DNA from: Talaromyces rugulosus
Taxonomy: Eukaryota; Ascomycota; Eurotiomycetes; Eurotiales; Trichocomaceae
Direction: 5' to 3'
DNA: 64,000 nt
NCBI RefSeq assembly: GCF_013368755.1
Contig: NC_049566.1
Span: 2,604,001 to 2,668,000, forward strand
In this document: piece after piece, positions 10,398-20,191 of the stretch
Layout of the letters: each line of letters starts with the position of its first letter
Position numbering within the stretch: the stretch's first letter is position 1
Program-made: the position numbers and the translations under genes
The notes under the pieces: model-generated
The model's input: only the letters and a program-made list of their open reading frames with translations
Told to the model about the DNA's origin: nothing
Database searches by the model: none

Positions 10398-12147
10398 ATG
10401 GAAAAAGCCAATAGCCCCTCTCGCGACATGCCAACGTCGTTAGAAGGAGCAGAAGCAGAGGCAGCGCCCTCATCGGCTCTGGGAATTCTGGATCTGGTCT
10501 CTACTAAAGAGAAATACCACCCAGTTCACTGGCCTGCGTGGAAGAGATGGCTCATCGCGACCACCTACTGTCTGCTCCAGACGCTGGTGGCAATGCTATC
10601 AACTTCATATATCAGTGCCGAGGTCCTTCTGCAGGCCAAGTTCGGGGGATCAACGCAGGTCGTTGCCTTGGGACAGTCACTATTCATTGTTGGTACGGCT
10701 GTTGGACCACTCTTCCTCGGCCCACTGAGTGATATCGGTGGGAGGAAGTGGGTTTATGTGGCCAGTATTTTGGTCTATTCACTATGCCAGATTGTGTGTT
10801 TCTCTTTCTTTCTCTTTTTTTTTGGTTTTAATCAAGGGGGTATGACTAACAACCAAAAACAGGGCTGCGCTCTCGCTCTCAACCTGCCTATGATGATTAT
10901 CTTCATGTTTCTTTCCGGCGTGGCAGGCAGTACAGCCTTGTCCAATGTCGCAGGCACAATCAGTGATCTGTTCGGCGCTGCCGACAATGCTGGTCAGCCC
11001 ATGGCTCTGTTTGTCATGTCTGCCAACACAGGGCCAAGTATTGGCAGCGTGATTGGGGAGTGGATTGCTGTCAATCCGCGCATGGGACTGAATTGGATTT
11101 TCTGGATCAAGTAAACAGCTCATTTTCTTCCAAGTATCTTCCAGAAAAATGATTAACTGACAGTATAGTGTTATCCTTGCTGGTGCATTTTCTGCGATTA
11201 TGGCCTTTATACCGGAAACATTGCCCCGGGTTGTGATTGCTCGCGCTGTGCGACGTAATTTCTCACCAGAACAAGGCGAAGCAGCCAAAGACTCGGCAGA
11301 AAAAGTCCTTGCGCAGTCGAAAATCAATATTCTAAAGGAAATACGCTTTGTCACGACAATGGCCTTTCGCATCATGTTCACCGAGCCAATTGTCACGTTT
11401 CTAGGCTTGTTCAATGGCTTTGCCTACGGCTTGCTATTCCTGTACCTTGACGGAATATTCGACGTTTTCGTCATGAATAATAATCTTTCGTGCGTTATAT
11501 CAAAACAAAACACGCACACTCACTTTCAGCTGACAATTAATTAGGGTCATTGGGGCGGATCTCACGTACCTAAACTTTGTCGTCGGCGTCGTCATTATGT
11601 TCATCATCTTTGTTCCTATCCAGACCGCCCTTTTCGTACGTGATAGACAGAAGAATGGAGGTGCCCCACGGCCTGAGGCTCGATTTCTACTTTCTCTTGT
11701 CACCGTCTGGGGATTCCCAATCTCTCTCTTCTGGTTCGCTCGCACGTCCAGTGGTAATGTATCGTACTGGTCGCCTGTCATAGCAGGCGGTATGCTCGGA
11801 GTTGTAGATCCGCTACTATGGCTAAGTATGCTGAATTATATCACGGATACATACCCTCATGTCGCTGCGAGTGCCGTGTCAGCGTTTCTCATCCCGAGCT
11901 TCCTCCTTGCAGCGGGATGTGTTCATATCGGTATGCTTTTAGATTCTTCTTATCCTCTTTAAAAAGGAAAAAAATAACTAACATAAACTTTTTTTAAGGC
12001 ATCGTTATGTTTGATAACTTGAGCACCAAGTGGGCGTTTTCCGTGTTGGGATTTGTGTCTTTAGGTGTCGTTGCGTTGGTATATGTTTTGTACTTCTTTG
12101 GCACAGCATTGCGAAAGAGATCTAAACTGGCCAGGGCTCCGAATTGA
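10398..12147 (+). CDS. MFS transporter, DHA1 (drug:H+ antiporter, 12 TM) type
   Basis: Exons 10398-10793, 10863-11110, 11169-11489, 11545-11930 and 11999-12147 give 499 aa, and all four introns (55-69 bp) close in phase. The TM2/TM3 loop carries motif A as GPLSDIGGRKW. TM4/TM5 carry a Gly-rich stretch with MSANTGPSIGSVIGEW. The central loop contains ARAVRRNFSPEQGEAAKDSA, and the C-terminal half ends with DTYPHVAASAVSAFL and a last helix followed by a basic tail. This arrangement is that of fungal DHA1 exporters of the TPO/FLR type, which extrude drugs, polyamines or metabolites at the plasma membrane. It converges on the secreted lipase gene at 12695-14053. The substrate is unknown. Confidence 0.88.
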
Positions 12148-12694
12148 GATAAGCGCTGTTGTGGTAATAATATTGAAACTAATGGCAAGTCCATCGAACA
12201 TTCCAAAGGACGACATGACCCTTTTGTTGTTCGACCATCCTGCGAATTCCACCTTGATTTAAACTCTGCTTGCTTCTCCTAGCCTGGGAAATTGCCATAG
12301 TTACCAAAGGTATCCCGTCTCAAGGTGGAAAAATCGCACAAAAAAAAGGCCCTCGGGCTTACTCGCAGTGGCAACGATCACCACAGTCCCTGATACTTCA
12401 GCTGCAACATTGTGTAGACACCAAAATGTGCGAGGCTACTCAGTTGGTTCCAGCTGGCCGGCAGTGCTGGCTTCTATTTCCAGCAAGTATACTGCTCGGA
12501 AGTTGATATTACCTACATGTGTCATCAATGGAAGAGAACGCTCTCTGTCGGTCATCAACAATACGAAAGACGACAAACCAGTGTGGCAACATGTGTTCAA
12601 TTAAATACATAAATTTTGATCTGATGCTATTGGAAAGCAAAATATTTACGACTAAGCTGATGAACCGTTAAAAGTCTGTGGATAAACATGGTAT
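12148..12694. other. Intergenic between convergent genes
   Basis: 3' regions of the MFS gene (+) and lipase gene (-). No gene, RNA or notable repeat seen. Confidence 0.6.
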
Positions 12695-14053
12695 TTACCA
12701 ATCCGGCGATGTGTCGTTTCCAACAGCGACATTCTTCACAACGCACCCTGTTCCATTTCCATGTGGCCATCCGTCACCCAGCTGTCCATTAAAGGCCTTG
12801 GCCAAAAATGCGAGTGCACTGGCATCTTGGTTAAGTTCTTCGGCCAAATGTCCGCCAATGGTGTTCCGCTCATAAAGTATCCTGGCCCCCTTTGCCGAGC
12901 CCACGACACTGTTGTATCCGCAGTACTGCTCAATCAAAGCATCGGCACCCTCTATCGGAGCCAATTGGTCGGCAATTGCCTTGTACACAAACATTGGCAT
13001 TGTCGGAAACCCGTGTTTGCCCATCGTACCCTGCCGTTCAAGAAGGGAGTTAATCAGCGGAGACAAAAGGATATCCTCCCGGCCGTTGATAAAGTATGAA
13101 AAAGGGTCGGAATTGTTGTAGAATACAAAGCCTTCGGTAACGGTCATGTTGTGTGCTTTTGTGAAGACACCGCTCTTTTTAGCCTGAGGTGTCAACCGGC
13201 TCAGCAGGTAGTCTCCCAGCTCTGGGAATGCATTCGCATATCCCCAGAGAGCAAGAGGAATAAGTCCGGCGTAGGGGCTGTTGGGGACAGACTTCATTAC
13301 CTCACGCACGGGGGTTGGCAGACCACCAATAGCAACAGCGGTGATTTCAACATCAGGAGCGTACGTAGCCTGGAGCTCTGCGGCGAACTCGCTTGCGATG
13401 GAACCTCCGGAATAGCCCCAGAGTCCGACATTCCACTTGTAATCTTTATGACCATGGCCAATGTTCTTGATGGCAGGAGAAGACGAAGATTGAGTGACTG
13501 CGCGTACTGCGTCGAGAACGGCATGGCCTTCCACTACGCCCACCGCAAAGCTTGCCTTTGGACCCTCATGATCTACTACGGAGACATACCACCCTTGCTC
13601 CAGTGCGGCCGCAATGTCAGAGGAAGTCGAGCTCAAATCTGTGGCGAGGGCGTATGAGGGACTTGCGTCTACCGTCGGTGAATTGTACGGGATCTGATAC
13701 GATAGCAGGTTATGCCTGTCCTTTCCGCTAGACGTTGCGCCGGTGGGAATAAAAAGGGTGGTAACCGCGAACGTAGGTATTTCGTTGGCGTCATTTGTAC
13801 GATAGAGAATGTTGTAGCTTGCCGAAGATAGATTTTTTCCGACAGCGGCGTATAAATCAAATGGGTCTGGGCGAATTCGCAGAATGCTACCGGGTGGGCT
13901 AGAGACGAGAATTCCTTGTTCGGGTGCTGTATACCATGGATCCTGTGAGGGCGGTAGGGGACTTGATCTTGACTTCAATCCGTCAATGGAAGCCGACAGT
14001 GCTTGGGAGCAGAAAAGAGACGACCCCGCGAGAAGGGCTAGAAGAGAATGCAT
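12695..14053 (-). CDS. Secreted lipase (secretory lipase family, LIP type)
   Basis: A single-exon 452-aa protein with a clear signal peptide (a hydrophobic run in residues 3-20 ending at SAS). The body matches the fungal secretory lipase family known from Candida LIP proteins. It has an early region with PPGSILRIRPDPFDLYAA, a strand and helix with YVSVVDHEGPKASFAVG, the nucleophile elbow GYSGGS near residue 216, and a late loop with GHLAEELNQDA that should supply the catalytic His. These enzymes hydrolyse acylglycerol esters outside the cell. Length is normal for the family. Upstream is non-coding, and the gene ends 548 bp from the DHA1 transporter, with which it converges. Confidence 0.92.
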   Translation of the reverse strand: MHSLLALLAGSSLFCSQALSASIDGLKSRSSPLPPSQDPWYTAPEQGILVSSPPGSILRIRPDPFDLYAAVGKNLSSASYNILYRTNDANEIPTFAVTTLFIPTGATSSGKDRHNLLSYQIPYNSPTVDASPSYALATDLSSTSSDIAAALEQGWYVSVVDHEGPKASFAVGVVEGHAVLDAVRAVTQSSSSPAIKNIGHGHKDYKWNVGLWGYSGGSIASEFAAELQATYAPDVEITAVAIGGLPTPVREVMKSVPNSPYAGLIPLALWGYANAFPELGDYLLSRLTPQAKKSGVFTKAHNMTVTEGFVFYNNSDPFSYFINGREDILLSPLINSLLERQGTMGKHGFPTMPMFVYKAIADQLAPIEGADALIEQYCGYNSVVGSAKGARILYERNTIGGHLAEELNQDASALAFLAKAFNGQLGDGWPHGNGTGCVVKNVAVGNDTSPDW

Positions 14054-15027
14054 CTTTGGATATGCCCGCGCCTTAAGAGGGGTAGTTTTAAAATACTTTT
14101 TTTCTTGGCAGTCAGACAGGATATGGGATTCTTCCCTCTATTTATGCTTATCCTTGCGCAAATATTCTATCCACATGTCAAGAGACTAATCCACGCTATA
14201 ATACGGCAACAGCAATAATAAAACACTACGCCAGTTAAACGATGCCCTATCTGTTGGGGCCATGAATATACATACTAATGGCGTTAAACCCTCGTCATCA
14301 ACCTTTTCCCGAGTCTCATTAAGTGGGTGTTAACATCTCTTAGCGCCAGTCTTAAATAATAGTGATCCTCTACTCTATAGTATATCGTTTTTTGGCATTA
14401 TCCCATTCACTGCACAATTAATATCGATACCTTTTTGTAAGAGCTGATTTTACAACACCTGCGTTGCGCAGGAAATTATCATGCTTGGTTTTATGAACTT
14501 AAGCCTAACAAACAATACCAAAATTTTACAATGCCATTGTCAAATCGTAGCTCCACCGTTTTTGCACCTCTAATGAATTCAACATGGCATGGTAGCCAGG
14601 AAATAAAGCCCGGGGAATCGTCTATTTCACCGAAAACTCCGCGTAGATCCGAGCGACCTCGTTTTGCCCAATTCGGGATAGATTACGAGTTCATCCACGC
14701 TACTTGAAAAATTATGAAGGTTTTTCTAACGGTAATAAGAGTTTCGGAGATAAAAACCAGCCGTTCAGCCCCATTATTAATCATGAGCTCAAAGTTGATA
14801 TCGTATACATTTCCGCATTGGGCAGTTTTAACGTTCGGTATAAAAGTTTTTTTTTTCTTTTTTCTAACAAAAAATAACAGAATCGATTCATGAGAAATAA
14901 TTCTACTTTAGATTCGCAACATGCCTATTTAAATCGCGCGGCAATGGTCAGATATCCTTATATTTGGTTTCGCTGCTGCCATCCCACTAGTATTAACTGG
15001 TACTACTACACGATTCTGTCCACATTT
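14054..15027. other. Intergenic, about 1 kb, AT-rich
   Basis: Promoter of the secretory lipase (-) and 3' region of the hydrolase (-). AT-rich with T tracts near 14860. I see no gene. Confidence 0.6.
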
Positions 15028-16237
15028 TCATTTGGTCTCATAAATTCCAAGTTCCCCGAACCACCCTAGCAGATATTCAAACGTTTCCTCGGGGTTTTCT
15101 TCGGCAAAGAAATGACCAGCTCCTCTACCAACTGCCTTCTGGACTATGTTCTTTTCCGGCTCACGAACCCAGCTTTTCCACACACCCGGTACATCGAACC
15201 TCTTTCCCAGTCCACTGGCAGAATACATCACCAAAATCGGAACGTCGACTTTGTTCCCTTCTGCTTGATCGGCCTTTTCCTCATCGATGTCCTCTTTCGC
15301 GCCAGCCGCGTAGTCTAGGCAACTGGCGCGGATTACGCTCTCGGACCTAAAAGCTGCTTTGTAGACTTCATAAGACCCGTCTTGGCCAAGATTTTTCTCA
15401 CTTTCCGGGGACAGTGTGCCGCGCCAGCGATCAAACATTCGCTGTAAGAAGATGTCGCCGCCAAGGGCTTGGATCATCTCCGTGGCGAAATCCACGTTTG
15501 CGAGGAAGGGCCAGTGAAAGAACCCCTTTCCTTCGGCGGGGTTGGCCAGTCCTTGCCATTGAATAAAAGTTGGTACGATGTCGAGAACGGCGGCACCTAT
15601 TAGGGTGAATTTGTCGGCATAAACAGGGGCATCGATGGCTAGGTGATGGGTAACTCGAGCGCCACGATCATGGCCTACAAGTAGTATAGGCACTGGGGAT
15701 TTGCCGCCGCTGTTAGCATCCTTTTCTAATAGTCCGGATAAAGCAGCGAGAATCGCTTTTCCGACGGCGCGTTTGGTGTGCGATGCCGACGTGTCGCCAG
15801 CTACAGGGCTAGACAGCCCATACCCAGGTAAGTCTGGTGCAAAGATAGGGATAGACTTGGGCAGAAGTCGAATTATCTGTACAGGTATTGTTCAGTACAA
15901 AAAGATATAGTAAAAATTCAAAGGCTACAACGTACATGGCGCCACCTGATTATTGAGAATAGACGTTAATTTCCATACTTAGCATGGTGAATACAGTCAT
16001 TTTTACTTACATGAAGTTCCTATGTTTTGGTTAGAAAATACGGCACATTGATTGACAATGAAGAGAAACTCACGTCTCTGGATATCCATGTAGGAGAACT
16101 AGAATAGGTGACTTGGAGCTGATGGAGCTGCTATTAATGCCGCGAGAGTATCCAACGACTGTCGCCCCGGACTCGGTACTAATTGAAAATTCCTGGAGCC
16201 CGTGGTTCGGCAGGACAGAAGATAGAGTTGCCGCCAT
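15028..16237 (-). CDS. Alpha/beta hydrolase, epoxide hydrolase/dehalogenase-like, with micro-exons
   Basis: Exons on the minus strand are 16074-16237, 16011-16019 (9 nt), 15936-15945 (10 nt) and 15028-15876. They join to 343 aa with all phases closing. The two micro-exons are supported by the motif they complete: the spliced reading is HGYPETNFMWRHIIRLLP, the usual oxyanion-hole HGxP region of epoxide hydrolases and fluoroacetate dehalogenases. Next comes PDLPGYGLS, then the nucleophile elbow VGHDRGAR with Asp as nucleophile, a cap domain, and the late GAGHFFAEENPEET carrying the catalytic His. The Asp nucleophile favours epoxide hydrolase or haloacid dehalogenase chemistry over an esterase. 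There is no signal peptide, so it is probably cytosolic. The substrate is unknown. Confidence 0.88.
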
Positions 16238-18053
16238 TTTTTGAATTTTCTTTTACCTTTGTTTTTCAGACAATTTTCGTCTTTCCGGAGAATATCAAAT
16301 TGATACTTAACAGGCTCCAGGATGCTGGCCGGATGAACGCAATTCCGCGCTTCACTGCTGGTCCACTGTAATGTTATTAAGCTTGCACACAAGGCCAGAC
16401 CTACACTTTCTGATAAATAACAATGCGCAAGTATTATCGATGGGGGAAATTGCATTTAATGAAACAAACTCAATAAAAATTGTTTGTTGAAGCCGTCCGA
16501 TACTGCTACATGAGAAGGGAGTCTAAGCGGGGCAGTTGTAGTAAAAGGGCGCCGCCCTTATCATTATTAAGCAACTTGTTTGTTCTGCCGGTCGTCAATT
16601 CTCTAAGTCTTTACGTCATTTTGAATTTGGATTTGTTTGTATTCATTGCTTGTTATGTCAATCTGTTATTTCTGCCATGAGTTTGTCTAGAGAGTAAAAG
16701 GTTGGTTCTACAAACTGCCGAAAACTTAGAATATGTTGCCATTCCGGCGCAGATCATGCCTATTTTAGTCAAGATAAAAATTGTATTCGTCATTAAGGGG
16801 GGGAAACATTTGAAATAATTGCTACTTCGTGGTCAGTTGATACTCATCCATCACGCGATGGGCTTTTCTTCACAAATCACTTTATCCAGTAAGAGACCAT
16901 GATCGAATAAACGTTTATCCTACATGGAAAAAAAAAAGCTCGGAAGCAGAAGCAGAAGCAACGCCAATGCCAACGTACATGTATAATACATATTCATAAA
17001 CACAGTCTGATCAATTGTCCTCTAGCCTGGATGTCTACCGCATCATACGAACTTTTGAAGCTTGGCATGTGAGCGTAACACGAGTATGACATTGATCCAA
17101 TCGCAATGACACACATTGATAGATTTGAGCTGCAGTTATAGCACCGCAACTCATGACCACACATTGAAGCTTCTATTCGTCCTATTTCTAGATACACACC
17201 CCTGGTGGGTAGGATCATCTTGACTTGAGTAACGCTATGGGATGCTACACGATCTGCAAGAGGAATCAAACTCATATACCACGTAGGAACAGTTAATGAT
17301 TAACTTAAAAACGATCTACAAGGAAAATAACAATACACAGCGTATAAGCGATCAATTTATGCGATGATAAGCCGAACCGGGGTCTATATCTGTTAGCTAG
17401 TAAATTAATTCCATTTCGAGACATTCTATGCGTACGGCCAGCAAATAAGCTCCGTGGGTCCCTTGGCAATTAATATTTACCGAACCTAAGAAGCTTCGCC
17501 ATTATTCCTCGCTGTAATTGTTTCACGCTATCCACGATCTAAAGGACCATTGACAGGCAGCGCTTACCACATGTGGCGATCAGCCCCTTAACATCAGCGT
17601 CGCATCCGGTTATTCCGTTTCAAGAGCTCAGGGCCGTATTTACGCCATACTTAATTTATACTATTAAAGATATGTAGTCCGTGTCATCATCTATCTGTAC
17701 CAACCATTTTGGGGCTTTTTTTTGACTTCTGTATGGTGTCCCTGGGACCTTTGTGGCAGTGCGGGGTAAAAGATGCAGCCAAGCTAGACAGACTCGACGA
17801 GAATTGAAGCGATAATGTATGTATTTGAGGTTAGCTGATATGCAAATTTGGGGATGGCACAAACTCTATGTCATCATGAGATGCAAATGCAACGCTTCTT
17901 GCATTGTTAGAAATTGCCCCCAAAACGGAAGGCTGAGACTACTGAAAAGTAAATTGGGTTTGTACCAAGTTTAATTTGTATATAAGTTGGATGAATTCCC
18001 AGGCATTTCGTACACTTCATTTTTTCTCCAACCAAATCATCTAACATTCAAAC
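16238..18053. other. Intergenic, 1.8 kb
   Basis: Divergent upstream regions of the hydrolase (-) and the GH71 glucanase (+). Only short open frames without motifs. The last 80 bases hold the glucanase core promoter. Confidence 0.6.
17979..17986 (+). promoter_or_regulatory. Probable TATA box of the GH71 gene
   Basis: TATATAAG lies 68 bp before the ATG at 18054. A CT-rich leader and a CAAACATG start context follow it. Confidence 0.5.
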
Positions 18054-19504
18054 ATGCATGTCATTAGTACTTTGATTTTGCCGTTGTTGGCCCTAACTGG
18101 CCGCTCGGCCAGTAAGGCTGTCTTTGCTCACTACATGGTAAGTGAATAAAAGTCCCATGAAAAAACTACTTTCATTGCAATTTATATTCTAACTTCTACA
18201 GGTTGGCAGCATGGTGTCGGATGAGGCTACCAAGGATATTAAAGACGCAATCGCCGCTGGCTTCGACGGCTTTGCTCTCAACACTCACAGCATCAGCAGC
18301 ACAGATGACTGGAATATCAATGCAATTAACTACCTGCTTGATGCCGCCCAGGGAACCTCTTTCAAGATGTTCATCTCCTTTGACATGTCGTGGGGCCTAG
18401 ATGTGGCGCATCTTGGAGAGTTTTTGGTGCAGTTTAGCAACCACTCGCAGTACTACACCACCGCGGACGGCAAGCCGTGGGTGAGTACTTATTCGGGTGG
18501 CAGCACCAGTGATTCAGACTGGAACAGTTTGTTCCGTCAGCCACTTGAGGATCAAGGAGTTACTCCCTTTTTCATCCCTGATTTTGATGACTGGTCCGGG
18601 TATCCCACCGGATTCTTCGACGAGTTTACCTCTGTCGATGGTGCGTTGAGTTGGGAAGTTGCCTGGCCAGGTGCCGGCTCAACTGTTTCCAATGTCAGTG
18701 ACACTACGGACGCTTCGTTGATTAAAGATGCACATGCTGCAGGAAAGGTTTATATGATGGGTAAGCTACCTCCTTATATCTCCCCAGACAACAATGAAGA
18801 TCCTCTTCTTCGCTATAATTGATCAATGCTTACAAGACGTAGCTCTTTCATCCTTCCAATTCAAATACCTCGGCTCCGGCTCCAACTGGTACCGTGCGGG
18901 CGACACCAATCTGCCCGAGCGCATGGAGCAAATCCTGGATCTGCAGCCCGACTTCGTTGAAGTTCTGACCTGGAACGACGCTGGCGAGTCACACTATGTT
19001 GGCGATTTCTGGCCAGAACAAATTGCAGGCACAGATGAGGCTGCCTACACAGATGGCTACGATCATACCGGCTGGCAGCAAGTGATTAAGCCCTTTATCA
19101 CCGCATTTAAAGGCAACGCCACCGATATCTCTCAAATCAAGCCCGAAGGCGATAGCCCCGTTGGCACGCTGTGGTACAGACCGCTTCTGACCAGTGCAAG
19201 CTGCTCGAACAGCATCACAAACTATCAACAGGGTCAGGACTCTGTTAACTTTGCGGTCGTCTTGCCCTCGGATGGATACACTATCGAAGTGTACAGCAAC
19301 AGCCAGTTGCTTGGAAGTTTCCCTGGTACCGCTGGGTTGAACTACAAGTCCGTGCCTGGGCTACAGGCAGGTGGTGGACAGTCCATCTCTGTGCTGAAAG
19401 ACAGCAGTGTTGTGGCTTCGGCAAATGGTACCAAAGACGTGCTCACCCAAAGCAAAAACTCAACCTGCAACTGGAACTATGAGGTTGTGGGACTTTCTTC
19501 TTAG
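18054..19504 (+). CDS. Alpha-1,3-glucanase (mutanase), GH71
   Basis: Exons 18054-18137, 18202-18760 and 18843-19504 give 434 aa. A signal peptide spans roughly residues 1-20. The mature protein begins with KAVFAHYM and the family strand VGSMVSDEATKDIKDAIAAG, followed by GFDGFALNTHS and the FISFDMSW segment. The third exon opens with ALSSFQFKYLGS and contains the highly conserved VEVLTWNDAGESHYVG, which carries acidic residues of the GH71 active site. Family members cleave alpha-1,3-glucan, a fungal wall polymer, in wall remodelling or attack on other fungi. The C-terminus is a beta-rich extension without a recognisable binding module. It converges on a GPI wall protein gene. Confidence 0.93.
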
Positions 19505-20191
19505 TCTCTCTTTCACTTGAAGATTGTTTGGTTAGTGGGGATGACTTTCCTGTGAACTTAACATGTCACAAGATCTGATCATTTCGACGATATTAAAAAT
19601 CTTTGTACTTTCAATTCTACTGTGTTAAATTATCCAATCCTAAATATAAGCCAAAGCACTATTAATCGCGATTCGAATTACTTTTCATATAGATATACAC
19701 ATCTTACATTACTAAAAAGGAACACTATATGGACTTCTTAAAATAAAAACAACAAAAACGTTGTTCGCGGAGGGTTTGAAATGTGGATCTTTTGATTTAA
19801 TTTTTTTTAAGAGACAAACGGTAGGAAAAGTTCTAGCCAAGTGCTTATAAACCCGATCTTTTGAAGGCAAAAAAAACCAAAACCAGAATGCAATGCAAAT
19901 GCAGAAACGGAACAGACATAATCTAAATCAACAAAAAGCATCACATGACATTGTTCACCAGTGAACATGACAGCTGTGTATTATCATTTAACCAACATGA
20001 AAATCAATATCTGAACAGGTGCATCGGAAGCAATTATGTAAAGAAAAAAAGGAGGAAGAAAAATGGCGTCGGCTAGCAGTCTTGAACACTATACATGAGC
20101 AAGAACGAAAATAGGAAAGTATTGGTACACATGTCAGGTGATGGATAAGAAAATAAAGTGCATGATCGCGTATTTATAGTTAGTAGTTTTG
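19505..20191. other. Intergenic between convergent wall-related genes
   Basis: 3' regions of the GH71 gene and the GPI wall protein gene. AT-rich, no gene seen. Confidence 0.6.

Noticed and set aside
12761..13657. Plus-strand frames opposite the secretory lipase
   Set aside because: The minus strand has signal peptide and GYSGG nucleophile. The plus frames are shadows.
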